From Cyanomargarita calcarea GSE-NOS-MK-12-04C (GTDB taxonomy: Bacteria; Cyanobacteriota; Cyanobacteriia; Cyanobacteriales; Nostocaceae): a stretch of 64,000 nucleotides of DNA. The stretch is taken from NCBI GenBank assembly GCA_019359595.1, contig JAHHGZ010000005.1, positions 186,001-250,000 of the forward strand, given 5' to 3'. The translations under genes and the position numbers were made by a program. The notes beneath the pieces were generated by a model. It worked only from the letters and a program-made list of their open reading frames with translations. It searched no databases and was not told where the DNA came from. Positions 10,492 through 19,055 of this stretch are shown here, one piece after another; position 1 is the stretch's first letter; each line of letters starts with the position of its first letter.

Positions 10492-10988
10492 AATTCTCAG
10501 ATTTTACTCGTTCTTATAGCAATCCTATCTGATAGGTGTTGGCGTAGCCGCTCCGTTGGCATAAATCTTGCCTATATTACGGACAAATTTTACGAAGTCA
10601 AGAATTTGATTTTCACTTCGGATTTAGGAACGCTATATATGTCCGGTTAATTATTTATTAATTATATATAGCGTTTACTAGTCGGTTGAGGTACGAATTC
10701 ATCTGTGTTTATCTGTAGACCCTGGGGTTAATTACTTTTATTTGTACTTTACTTAAGTGAGAACCGCTGTTGGAGTGCTATACCTGGGAGCAATTAGAGA
10801 ATAACTGTAGAATATTTATATTAATTATTATTCACAGTTCTTGCAACAGAGCGAAAAAAAGAATTAACCGCAGTAGCCGTTTCGGCTTCCCGGAGGGTAG
10901 GACACGGATGAAAAAGAATGAATGCAATCTTGTCTATATTATAGAAGCCAAAACTGTAAACAATCAAAAATCTCTCTTCCCCTATCAG
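10492..10988. other. intergenic region with a 12-bp-arm inverted repeat
   Basis: No gene supported. A perfect inverted repeat, AACGCTATATAT at 10629-10640 and ATATATAGCGTT at 10664-10675, is the clearest structure. A GC-rich stretch near 10870-10910 resembles dispersed cyanobacterial repeat text (GGCTTCCCGGAGGG). Confidence 0.5.
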
Positions 10989-11810
10989 CTAAAAAATCAT
11001 TTGCGGATGAATCAACTTATATCCTGCATCTTTGATTTTTTGATTCGATATCTTGGCATTATAAGCACGGTTGCTTTTTTGGGAAGCATCCCATGTCACC
11101 TTGGGTAAATTATTGACTTCGCATACCTGATTGATGATTTCTCGATTGCTGAGATAAGCGTCATCTACCAAATTATATATTCCTTGTAGCCGATGCCCAA
11201 CAGCAAAATCTATGGCACTAACAATATCATCCAAGTGAATCCAATTTACAGGTTCTTCACCATTACCGGGACGGGTTGTGCCAGCAATTCTACCGTAGAT
11301 TTTAACTAATTCGCGGTTGCGTCCGTAAATTCCTCCCAATCGCAAGATACAAACGTGCATTTTTTCACTGGATGCTGATAGTAGTACCTCTTCGGTTTCC
11401 TTGAGAATTTGCCCATTTGCAGTCATGGGTGCTAATGATGTTTCTTCATTTACCAACGCACCATATTGTTCGCCATATACAGTACAAGTTCCTGTGTATA
11501 TTACTTGCTTGACAGAAGTTTCTTTTAAAATCGAAACTAAACTTTTGGCAGTATGTAAATAAGTTTCTTCATAGGTACTAGCAGCATTTGCACCAACACT
11601 CAAAAGCACAACATCTTGATTTTTCAATAAAGACTTTAGCCCAACAGAATCATTTCCTTGGAGTACAGTAACTCGTTGAGCAACAGCTTGGAGTGATTGA
11701 ACACGTTCTGGGCTCGTTGTGGTTACACTCACCTGATAGGTCATCTTTTGTTGGCAAAAATCAGCAACAGCATAACCAACATAACCACAACCAATGATTG
11801 CAACGTTCAT
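10989..11810 (-). CDS. NAD(P)-dependent epimerase/dehydratase-like SDR protein
   Basis: 273 residues, extended short-chain dehydrogenase fold. The N-terminal nucleotide-binding motif is IIGCGYVG, followed by YTGTCTVYGEQ and LRLGGIYGRNRE, as in YeeZ-type proteins. The usual catalytic YxxxK is not clear (ANGQILKETEE lies where it is expected), so substrate and activity are uncertain. The glutathione peroxidase gene lies about 50 bases upstream on the same strand, so the two may be co-transcribed. Confidence 0.82.
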   Translation of the reverse strand: MNVAIIGCGYVGYAVADFCQQKMTYQVSVTTTSPERVQSLQAVAQRVTVLQGNDSVGLKSLLKNQDVVLLSVGANAASTYEETYLHTAKSLVSILKETSVKQVIYTGTCTVYGEQYGALVNEETSLAPMTANGQILKETEEVLLSASSEKMHVCILRLGGIYGRNRELVKIYGRIAGTTRPGNGEEPVNWIHLDDIVSAIDFAVGHRLQGIYNLVDDAYLSNREIINQVCEVNNLPKVTWDASQKSNRAYNAKISNQKIKDAGYKLIHPQMIF

Positions 11811-11861
11811 TTTAATAAAGAGTGAGGAGTAAGAAATTGATAAAATTGACCCAAGCGATCG

Positions 11862-12347
11862 CTATTGTTCTAATTGTCGTTCGATTTCTCCAATTAACTC
11901 TGGTGAATTTGGCTTCACACTGCTCTTAAATCGAGCCACTACCTCACCTTGCTTGCTAATGACAAATTTCTCGAAATTCCAAGCAACAGCGCCAATTGGT
12001 TCAATAACAGAGGTGAGTAGAGCATAAAGTGGGTGCTGTTCTGAACCTTTGGCGTGAACTTTGTCGAAGATGTCAAAAGTGACGCCATAGTTCCGCGTGC
12101 AGAATTGCAATATCTCTTCATTCGTTCCAGGTTCCTGTGCGCCAAAATCATTGCTAGGGAATGCCAGAATCCGTAACCCGGCATCTCGATAGTTCTGATT
12201 TAATTGCTCTAATCCGGCGTATTGAGAAGTATAACCACATTGGGAAGCTACATTGACGATTAACAGTACCTTGCCTGCGTAGTCATCAAGCTGCTTCTCT
12301 TCACCGTTGATGGTTTTGACAAAGATGCCAGAAACTGTGTTACTCAT
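11862..12347 (-). CDS. glutathione peroxidase family (thiol peroxidase)
   Basis: 161 residues from the ATG at 12347 (MSNTVSG); an in-frame ATG four codons upstream is less likely. It reduces hydroperoxides, in bacteria usually with thioredoxin. Cys37 in VASQCGYTS is the peroxidatic residue (Cys, not Sec), and WNFEKFV holds the conserved Trp and Asn. The loop FPSNDFGAQEPG replaces the classical FPCNQFG, so the resolving cysteine is not at that site; the Cys in LQFCTRNYG is a candidate. It lies just upstream of the epimerase-like gene. Confidence 0.93.
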   Translation of the reverse strand: MSNTVSGIFVKTINGEEKQLDDYAGKVLLIVNVASQCGYTSQYAGLEQLNQNYRDAGLRILAFPSNDFGAQEPGTNEEILQFCTRNYGVTFDIFDKVHAKGSEQHPLYALLTSVIEPIGAVAWNFEKFVISKQGEVVARFKSSVKPNSPELIGEIERQLEQ

Positions 12348-12520
12348 ATTAAAATTCAATCCTAAGAACTATTGCCAAGTTTCCCACATTGCTGGCCATT
12401 ACAGACATTTGCGTTCTGTATATTAGTCGTTAATTGTGCTATGAACAAAACTGGCGGCTTTGGGATATGCTTAACTTTCACTACTGTGTGAATACAGCAA
12501 CTTAAGTAATGGAGTTGCAC

Positions 12521-13174
12521 TTAACTGTCATAAATTGTGCCATCCGGCATTATGGTTCCAGTCAACTTTGTACCAACTAATTTTACCATTAGGCGAGCGC
12601 CGGAGCGAATCCGCGCACCTGTTAGATCGGCACCGCTCAAATCAGCACCACTAAAATCAGCACCAATTAAATTTGCGTCACGTAGATTAGCTTCTCTCAA
12701 ATCAGCCAAAAGGAGATTTGCCCGAAACAAATTTGCTTGCGATAAATTCGCACCAGTCAGATTAACTTTATGCATAAAAGTATCGCTGAGATTGGCACCA
12801 CTCAAATTGGCGTAACTCATATTTCTGCCAGATAAGTCCTTGTTGCTCAAATTGGCGCTACTGAAATCCTTGCCACTCAAATCTGGGTTTTGCTTTGGTG
12901 GTGGTTGAGAACTTTTTTCCGGAGGCTTTCTGTGTTGCTCCCGTGGTGGGTGATGGGGGGTTTGATACTTGGTTTTCCAAGAACGTAATTTTTCCCGAGC
13001 TTCATTAAACTCTTGCAGCTTCTTCTGTGCTTTTTGTTGCAAGCGGAGATTTTCTTTGGGAATGCGATCGGGATGCCAAACGAACACCAAATCTTTGTAA
13101 GCCTGGTTCACCTCCTCAAGTGTCGCTCCCGGCTCCAATTCCAAAACTCTGTAATACCGCTCCAACTCGCTCAT
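12521..13174 (-). CDS. J-domain protein with pentapeptide repeats
   Basis: 217 residues. Residues 5-70 form a DnaJ J-domain with the HPD motif at 34-36, which would stimulate an Hsp70/DnaK ATPase. A Pro/His/Lys-rich linker (about 71-95) follows, and then more than 20 A(N/D)LXX pentapeptide repeats predicted to fold as a right-handed beta-helix. The combination is typical of cyanobacteria; the client is unknown. On the opposite strand the repeats create an open frame that I do not regard as a gene. Confidence 0.92.
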   Translation of the reverse strand: MSELERYYRVLELEPGATLEEVNQAYKDLVFVWHPDRIPKENLRLQQKAQKKLQEFNEAREKLRSWKTKYQTPHHPPREQHRKPPEKSSQPPPKQNPDLSGKDFSSANLSNKDLSGRNMSYANLSGANLSDTFMHKVNLTGANLSQANLFRANLLLADLREANLRDANLIGADFSGADLSGADLTGARIRSGARLMVKLVGTKLTGTIMPDGTIYDS

Positions 13175-13543
13175 AAGGCATTTATGCTCGGAATCAACTT
13201 AATTATGAGTGATGCAGCCGGATGTCGGCTTAAATCTGAAGAGGAAATTTTTACTTGTCGGATAATAAACATTCTCACTCTTAGATATCAGTAAGTATTG
13301 GCAAGGGTTTTGGCGTTTCTATACGAGTATATTTATCAGCATATCTTTGGAGTACCGCAGCGTCATCCGGTGAAGAAAGTGAATCGCCGTTGCCAATTGC
13401 GTACTTTAAAAATTGTAACAACTCTTTGTCTGACTAAAGCTTATTATCAATGTTTTTTGACACTTCGCTCTCTGTTTATTTGAGCAATGTCATAAAAAGA
13501 CAAATTAAGAGGCCGCAACAGCGAGCTTCACATCTTAAAAGCC
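13175..13543. other. intergenic region, nothing recognised
   Basis: 369 bases between two minus-strand genes. No coding frame, strong hairpin or recognisable repeat was seen. Confidence 0.5.
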
Positions 13544-14038
13544 CTATCTCCCCATTGTCCGATATCTCAGTCGGGCGATCGCTCTCAAATAAGCCCCGAC
13601 TGGAATCTGATAAACTTCGATAAAAAGCCAAATGATAATTGATAAATGTGACAGAAAAGTTAGAATAGTCCAGAGATATGGTAACCAACTGAAAAGAACA
13701 TCTGGATGTGGGGGAAAATAATAAGCGACTATCCCAATCACAGAAGTGGGAAAGATAACAAAAGCAAGTGCTGCTATCCCATAACCCCAACCAAACTCCA
13801 CACCTTCCAATTCTGCTTCCGTCCAACTAAACCCATTCCAACGCCAAATCAATGCCGGTTGTCGAGAAGGCATCACCAGTTGCTGTTGTTCTAGGTTGAC
13901 AGTAAAAATCTGCTGGCAAAAGTCACAACACATCGCTTCCATCATTGGCATATTTGTAATCTTACCTACGCGACACACCGGACACGGATAAGCTCCTCGA
14001 TAATCGAAAGATGTAGCTAAAATTTTGGAACTTTTCAT
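13544..14038 (-). CDS. small membrane protein with N-terminal zinc ribbon
   Basis: 164 residues, family not recognised. Two CxxC pairs (CPVC near 19-22 and CDFC near 38-41) suggest a zinc ribbon at the N terminus. Two hydrophobic segments follow (about 86-108 and 118-142). The basic C terminus RAIARLRYR is probably cytoplasmic. The layout suggests a membrane-anchored metal-binding or regulatory protein, but no function can be assigned. Confidence 0.7.
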   Translation of the reverse strand: MKSSKILATSFDYRGAYPCPVCRVGKITNMPMMEAMCCDFCQQIFTVNLEQQQLVMPSRQPALIWRWNGFSWTEAELEGVEFGWGYGIAALAFVIFPTSVIGIVAYYFPPHPDVLFSWLPYLWTILTFLSHLSIIIWLFIEVYQIPVGAYLRAIARLRYRTMGR

Positions 14039-14994
14039 ATCAAAAGCAATTTGTCAACTAATTTCGCGGCTTACAGGTTCGATGCATCTTTTGTGAGCTA
14101 AAAGTTAGATTTTTTTCTTTAACATTACACCCTTTACCTTGAAGACTGACTCACCAACCAGGTTTTTTAAGATAAATACCCCATTACCCCACTTTTTACT
14201 TGACGCGACTTGTTTGTGTCTGTTAATTTGATTGCATATGATTGCAAATTAAATTTTTCAACCAAGCGCCTCAGAAATGTTGAACATGAAATCCTGCCTT
14301 ATTTTTAGTTTAAGATAGTTCACGGGGAGTTACTCGAGTTTCCACATCAAAACCGCAGTAAATCAAATATGAAACTCCAGTCATGCGTAGATTAGAGTAA
14401 TCACCTTTATAGAGTAGCTAACCAAGCGACCAAATCCCCTTCGATGTAAAAATCTAACAAAGCCTCAGCTAAATCTTCCAATTGATTAGTCGGTAATTGG
14501 CTGATACGTACTTCCAACTTTGGCGCAAGCGAACCAATTTTGCGCTTAAGTAGACGCATAATAGTTCTAGCTTTCCCTCTTCTCTACCTTGTAACTGTCC
14601 CAGAGTATCCAGGCTGAAGAAGAGTAATTATGGGAAATTACGCGCGGGAGCAGAATACAATTAATATTTAACATCAACCATTAAGGTTGGTTGTTATCTG
14701 TAAAATCGTTATAAATTCAATAGATAGAACTGTTGTTCATACAGATGCATCTGCCTCTACTCTAACTAGTCTAGAGTTAAGAGGGGAGATACACATGCGC
14801 GCTCGGGACCCTATGCGAAACCTGTCAAAAAATATCTGGCGGCGCGGGAAATCTATTTATCGGAATTGATGCTCCTGACCAAGAGGTACTTAACAACTAA
14901 AATGCAGCGGACAGTTGAAAGCTGCTGGTGCTGAGTTCTGATTCAGTTGAGAATATAATTGTATCTTAGTAGTAGAAGTTAGGAAGGTAAAATT
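14039..14994. other. gene-poor stretch with one decayed gene
   Basis: About 950 bases. Apart from the Rpn-type remnant at 14407-14610, I see no coding sequence. The segment just before 14995 supplies the promoter and ribosome site (AGGAAGG near 14981) of the following toxin-antitoxin pair. Confidence 0.5.
14407..14610 (-). pseudogene. remnant of Rpn/DUF4351 family nuclease-like gene
   Basis: Reading the minus strand down to the stop at 14407 gives RLLKRKIGSLAPKLEVRISQ, then LPTNQLEDLAEALLDFYIEG and DLVAWLATL. This is the DUF4351 tail common in cyanobacterial Rpn-like (PD-(D/E)XK) proteins. Upstream, a Gln/Arg/Glu-rich stretch (LQGREEGK) is in a different frame, which shows a frameshift at about 14570. 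The catalytic N-terminal part is absent. Confidence 0.7.
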
Positions 14995-15273
14995 ATGACT
15001 CTGGAACAGGCAGTTTTAGAAAACTTCCGAGATTTACCCACAGATAAACAACAGGAGGTTTTAGATTTTATTGAATTTCTCAAATATAAATTATCAGCTA
15101 AAACACCAGTTTCTCTATCTGGGAATCAAGAAGTTTTAACAGAAACTCAAGAGGTTAATGATTTTTGGTCAGCTTTACAAGACTTTAGACAAAGGGTGGA
15201 TTTAGAAAGTATTGATGATGATACTTTTGAGAATTTACGGGATAAGTCACCAGGGAGAGAGGTTAATTTATGA
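14995..15273 (+). CDS. antitoxin, DUF2281 (VapB-like)
   Basis: 92 residues. The N-terminal half (LPTDKQQEVLDFIEFLKYKL) is typical of DUF2281 antitoxins. It overlaps the following PIN toxin by four bases (ATGA), the usual coupling in type II modules. The antitoxin would neutralise the toxin and repress the shared promoter. Confidence 0.85.
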   Translation: MTLEQAVLENFRDLPTDKQQEVLDFIEFLKYKLSAKTPVSLSGNQEVLTETQEVNDFWSALQDFRQRVDLESIDDDTFENLRDKSPGREVNL

Positions 15274-15689
15274 GTCTCAAGTATTTACTAGATACTAATA
15301 TTTTATCGGAGGCTAAACGCTCTCTACCGAATGAGAAGGTAATGTCAAAGCTAAGATTATATAGACAAGAAACAGCCACAGCTACCGTAGTTATCCATGA
15401 GATGTTATATGGTTGTTTACGTCTTCCTCTGTCTAAAAAACGTCAAGATATAGAAGATTATATAAACAATGTTATTTTAGCACAAATGCCTTTATTTGAT
15501 TATACTCTCCAAGCGGCACAATATCACGCACAGGAGAGAGCAAGGTTATCTAAGGTTGGTAAAAGTCCTGCTTTTATTGATGGTCAAATTGCCTCTATTG
15601 CGGTTACGAATGATTTGATTTTAGTAACAAATAATGTGGCAGATTTTCAAGATTTTGATGCTTTAATAATAGAAAATTGGTTTTGTTGA
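15270..15689 (+). CDS. vapC: PIN-domain toxin (VapC-like)
   Basis: 139 residues. LLDTNILSE carries the first acidic residue of the PIN site; an acidic cluster near the middle and FIDGQIASIAVTNDLILVTNN, with the later acidic residues, complete it. VapC toxins are Mg-dependent RNases that cut tRNA or rRNA. The domain is full length and looks intact. It is translationally coupled to the antitoxin upstream. Confidence 0.9.
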   Translation: MSLKYLLDTNILSEAKRSLPNEKVMSKLRLYRQETATATVVIHEMLYGCLRLPLSKKRQDIEDYINNVILAQMPLFDYTLQAAQYHAQERARLSKVGKSPAFIDGQIASIAVTNDLILVTNNVADFQDFDALIIENWFC

Positions 15690-15942
15690 TTTAGTAAAGG
15701 TGGCTGAGGGTGTGACGAAAACCCCTAGACCTCAGACACAGCAAGAGTTTTAGCTTAAAGCAATGATTGTATCCATCATATTAGAAAATAAAGCCACAAA
15801 GCTAATCCCAGTCAGAGGTTCTCCGTAGACAAAAGTGGACAGCCTTCCGTTGCACTGCCAAGAAATAATTCTCCAGCCGTAAACCTGACCAAATATCCGT
15901 TGGTGGAGAGCCAAAAAAATGTCGATAACTGAACTTTCATGT

Positions 15943-16407
15943 TTAGCTCAAAACATCTTTAATTTCTGTATCCACTCGATTGAGAGCATTTATAGCATCT
16001 TCAATCAGCTTATCTTGAGTTTTATCCGAATCAGTATCAATAGCATAATTTAGAGATTGAATCGCATTCTCTAACATGAGTGCAGTATCCAGCATTCCCC
16101 CTTGTTTCAAAGCAGTTGCGGCATTTTGCAAATGTTGTAGGGCATTGTCAAAATAACTTGCAGCCTCTTGCTCATTTTCCGTCTTTGCAGCATTACTCAT
16201 CGCTTCTAGAGCCGCATCTAAATTTTTGTCAGCTTCCTGGACGTATTTGGTATTAATTCCAGCTAACAACATAACTGATTTAGATTCTCTATTAGATGCA
16301 CTACTGATACTAACACTTGTCGCCATTGCTGGAAAATTGACCATTATTAAACTAGCGATCGCTATATTTGTGAGAAAAAAAGTTCGGTAAATTTTTTCTA
16401 ATTTCAT
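15943..16407 (-). CDS. secreted or periplasmic helical protein of unknown function
   Basis: 154 residues, family not recognised. The N-terminal 30 residues form a signal peptide (KIYRTFFLTNIAIASLIMV, cleavage plausible after FPAMA). The rest is predicted helical, rich in Ala, Asn and Asp, with heptad-like spacing (NLDAALEAMSNAA, ALQHLQNAATALK). It stands alone between two toxin-antitoxin modules and may be a small periplasmic helical bundle. Confidence 0.65.
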   Translation of the reverse strand: MKLEKIYRTFFLTNIAIASLIMVNFPAMATSVSISSASNRESKSVMLLAGINTKYVQEADKNLDAALEAMSNAAKTENEQEAASYFDNALQHLQNAATALKQGGMLDTALMLENAIQSLNYAIDTDSDKTQDKLIEDAINALNRVDTEIKDVLS

Positions 16408-17173
16408 GGTAAATGATTCCTGATTTTCAAGTCTACCAAATAAAAATTATTTATTGATTAAAATTGCGTGGCTATTTGTTGATTACAACTTTGCATAAAT
16501 TTTCTTTCATCGTCAATATAAAAAAAGTCAATTTATCGAAGTTTTATAGTTATTATGCAAATCTACTGACAAAAAATGACCTTAAATCAAGATTGTAAAA
16601 ATCTGAAGCTGAAAAAGAGGCTATATCAAGTTTGGATGATTAGTTGTAATACCGGAAGAACCTTACCCCTTCCCTTCATCTTCGGACAGGCTTTGCGAAC
16701 GCTTCACCACCCTTCGGGATGCCTTTGGCTAGTACTCGACCAACCCAAAAATAACGGGTGAAGGCAAGCAGGGGGAGAAAAAACTTGATTTACCATAAAC
16801 CCCGCAAAGTTGCTGTGATGGAATACTAGGTTCCGCTCAGAATGACAGAAGTATTATTATGAAAGTGAAATGCTGCCTATTGTTACTTACTCTAGGCTCA
16901 CATGATGATGTTTATTAGTTTATAAAGTATAAAGGCTACCTTAACATACGACATATTAGACAAACGCAATATCCAAAATAATATATTATAAATAAAAAAG
17001 GGTGGTATCTACCCATCCTTCGCTAAATTAACTACGGAGGTATCAAGTAAGTAACCCATCATTAAAACTCTATTTCTTTAGGTGGTAGCAGTTTGCGTCG
17101 GGAAAACTCAAAAATAATACTTAGTACTACATCTTGATGTTGCATAATATTGTAATTAAATGAGAGAATAAAA
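16408..17173. other. intergenic region without supported gene
   Basis: 766 bases. GC-rich dispersed repeat text (TTTGCGAACGCTTCACC near 16690) sits around 16670-16760. A minus-strand hairpin with a T-run (GGGT-ACCC followed by TTTTTT) lies at about 16998-17018. No open frame looks coding. Confidence 0.5.
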
Positions 17174-17434
17174 ATGACTATCAGCCTTGACTTACCACCA
17201 GAATTAGAAAATGCACTCTGTACAGAGGCGGCTTCATTAAACTTAGCATTACCTGAATATATTCTGCGTCTTCTATCTACTAGACAAATTTTAAACAACC
17301 CACTCAAAAGCGGAGCAGAACTTGTAGCTTATTGGCAGAGTGAAGGTATCATTAATTCGCGATCTGATATTACTGATAGTCAAGCATATGCTCGTAACTT
17401 ACGACATCACGCAGAAACACGGGAGCGAACATAG
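17174..17434 (+). CDS. antitoxin of PIN toxin pair
   Basis: 86 residues, 9 bases before the PIN toxin. The start MTISLDLPPELENALCTEAA resembles small ribbon-helix-helix-like antitoxins, with a charged C-terminal tail (RNLRHHAETRERT) expected to wrap the toxin. The assignment rests on the N-terminal motif and on adjacency to the toxin. Confidence 0.8.
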   Translation: MTISLDLPPELENALCTEAASLNLALPEYILRLLSTRQILNNPLKSGAELVAYWQSEGIINSRSDITDSQAYARNLRHHAETRERT

Positions 17435-17443
17435 GTAGAATTT

Positions 17444-17824
17444 ATGTATATACTCGACACGGATGTTTTAATTGACATTCAACGAGGTCATGCTCCGGCA
17501 ATCTCCTGGTTCGCTAGTTTAGCAGAAATACCCAGTGTTCCAGGTTTTGTTGTCATGGAGCTTATTCAAGATGCGAAGAATGCTATTCAGGTTCGGAATG
17601 CTCTTAAACTTGTTGCTCCATTGCCTATAGTTTGGGCTACGGAAGCTGATTGTGCCCGTGCTTTATCAGATTTTACAACTTATCATTTATCTCATAGTTT
17701 GGGTTTGCTTGATGCTGTGATTGCTGCTTGTGCAGTTGGTAAAAGTGCAACACTTTGCACTTTCAATCTCAAACATTATCGAGTAGTACCTGGACTGGTT
17801 ACAGAACAACCTTATACACGTTGA
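17444..17824 (+). CDS. vapC: PIN-domain toxin (VapC-like)
   Basis: 126 residues. YILDTDVLIDIQRGH holds the first PIN aspartates, VVMELIQ the conserved Glu, and LGLLDAVIAACAVG plus CTFNLKHYRVVPGL the C-terminal acidic and structural part. It is a complete Mg-dependent RNase toxin. Its last 13 bases overlap a decayed vapC fragment on the opposite strand. Confidence 0.9.
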   Translation: MYILDTDVLIDIQRGHAPAISWFASLAEIPSVPGFVVMELIQDAKNAIQVRNALKLVAPLPIVWATEADCARALSDFTTYHLSHSLGLLDAVIAACAVGKSATLCTFNLKHYRVVPGLVTEQPYTR

Positions 17825-18024
17825 TATCCACAATCGACAAGTACATCATAAGAACCGATAGCAGTCCTTGCTATTTTTAAAATACTTATAATTTGAGCAG
17901 TTAGTTCGGCTTCTTCCACACCAAAAGGTAAAGCTGTAATTGAACCGAAGAATGTTTCAATCAACGGTTGAATTTTAATCGTACGTTCTGGATTGATTGA
18001 CAATCCATCTTTCACCTCCATCAC
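17812..18024 (-). pseudogene. vapC fragment (PIN domain, middle part only)
   Basis: About 70 codons match the middle of a different PIN subfamily: LIETFFGSITALPFGVEEAE followed by LTAQI and TAIGSYDVL. The N-terminal DTN motif and the C-terminal LVTHN half are missing; after SYDVL the frame runs into unrelated VDCGYQRV. The break abuts the end of the intact vapC on the other strand, which suggests recombination between toxin modules. Confidence 0.75.
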
Positions 18025-18036
18025 TTTTAGAGATGG

Positions 18037-18255
18037 TTAAACAATCTGGAGGGTATAAGGTTCGGGGATTGGTTCATTTTCTGCTTGCCAAGCTTCTAGA
18101 TACATTTCGATTACTTCTTCACCTTTACAAATTGCCTCTTCGCGAGTTTTACCATGAGTGCAGGGCATAACAACGCGATCGCTAAATTCTGGAATAGTAA
18201 CTAGAAAAAGTTCATCTTCATCACTCCACTGAAGAATCATACTATAGCGACTCAT
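18037..18255 (-). CDS. hicB: HicB-type antitoxin
   Basis: 72 residues. The partial RNase-H-like fold of HicB is visible (YSMILQWSDEDELFLVTIPE, then HGKTREEAICKGEEVIEMYL). It overlaps the upstream hicA by four bases. HicB binds HicA and represses the operon. It lacks a long DNA-binding C-terminal domain, so repression may need a partner. Confidence 0.9.
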   Translation of the reverse strand: MSRYSMILQWSDEDELFLVTIPEFSDRVVMPCTHGKTREEAICKGEEVIEMYLEAWQAENEPIPEPYTLQIV

Positions 18256-18476
18256 AAATCTGTATCCTCCTGTACTACTTTAAGTTCGACTAATAATTTT
18301 TCTAACTGTTTCTCTAAATAGCGTGGCACATCATCTCCATCTTTACCTGGAATTGTTAATGCTTTCCTTAATAAAGGATGTCTCCAACGCTCGTGGCTTC
18401 CTTTTCCACGCTTTGGTAGATAAAGAAATCCTTCCCTTTGTATTTCAGCTTTAAATTCTCGAATTTTTCTCGGCAT
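18252..18476 (-). CDS. hicA: HicA-type mRNA interferase toxin
   Basis: 74 residues with the double-stranded RNA-binding-like HicA fold. GKGSHERWRHP holds the catalytic His, and LTIPGKDGDDVPRYLEKQLEK is the conserved C-terminal block. HicA cleaves mRNA and tmRNA independently of translation. It is the first gene of the operon with hicB. Confidence 0.9.
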   Translation of the reverse strand: MPRKIREFKAEIQREGFLYLPKRGKGSHERWRHPLLRKALTIPGKDGDDVPRYLEKQLEKLLVELKVVQEDTDL

Positions 18477-18630
18477 AAGTGTTTGTTACTTCTAGCCTAT
18501 TTTCTCATAACGTGTTCACGTATCACTCCGTGGAAGCAAGCTACGCGTAGCGTGTCTGTTGGCGAAGCCTGCCCGAAGAGCTTAGGACTCAGGCACTTAC
18601 ATCGTGCAAGCTAGAAATTCGTTCGGCTAC

Positions 18631-18910
18631 GCGATCGCATACTCAAACCAACCCTATCTAAAACGCGATCGCACCTCCAAACTAACCCTTACGAAAACAG
18701 CGATCGCATTCCCAAACAAACACCTACCCAAACAGCGATCGCATTCCCCAACCAACCCTAACAAAATCGCACTTCCAAACCAACCCTCATCACAAAGCGC
18801 GATCGCACTCTTAAACCAACCCTAGCAAAATCGCATTCCCAAACAAACACCTACCCAAACAGCGATCGCATTCCTCAACAAACCCTTACCAAAACGCGAT
18901 CGCACTTTAG
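18631..18910. repeat. HIP1 minisatellite (GCGATCGC every ~35 bp)
   Basis: GCGATCGC occurs at 18631, 18665, 18700, 18735, 18799, 18862 and 18896, with half sites (ATCGC) near 18766 and 18829. Unit length is 31-36 bases and the unit text is close to CATTCCCAAACCAACCCTA plus CAAAACA. This is a tandem array whose units each start with the HIP1 octamer. Open frames through it are repeat artefacts. Confidence 0.85.
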
Positions 18911-18953
18911 CATCAAGTTTTGATTACGCAATAAAAGAGAAAACACATTTATT

Positions 18954-19038
18954 GTAGGTTGGGTGAAGTGTAACGTAACCCAACATAAGGATTAATGCAC
19001 TAACCGAAATATAAAATGTTGGGTTTCACCCAACCTAC
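18954..19038. repeat. palindromic repeat with GTAGGTTGGGTGAA ends
   Basis: GTAGGTTGGGTGAA (18954-18967) is matched by TTCACCCAACCTAC (19025-19038), enclosing about 57 bases. This type of dispersed palindrome is common in cyanobacterial genomes. It lies next to the 3' end of the HNH gene. Confidence 0.75.
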
Positions 19039-19055
19039 GCAGGATTGCGATCACA

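Noticed and set aside
10770-11108. 112-codon plus-strand frame
   Set aside because: Overlaps the NAD-epimerase gene antisense and has no protein-like motif.
12537-12815. Plus-strand frame opposite the pentapeptide repeats
   Set aside because: It mirrors the repeats of the J-domain/pentapeptide gene, which has clear motifs.
14039-18500. Prophage or integrative element
   Set aside because: No integrase, structural phage gene or tRNA attachment site is visible; the toxin-antitoxin genes alone do not support it.
18604-18825. 73-codon frame through the HIP1 array
   Set aside because: Repeat-derived, low-complexity, no ribosome site.
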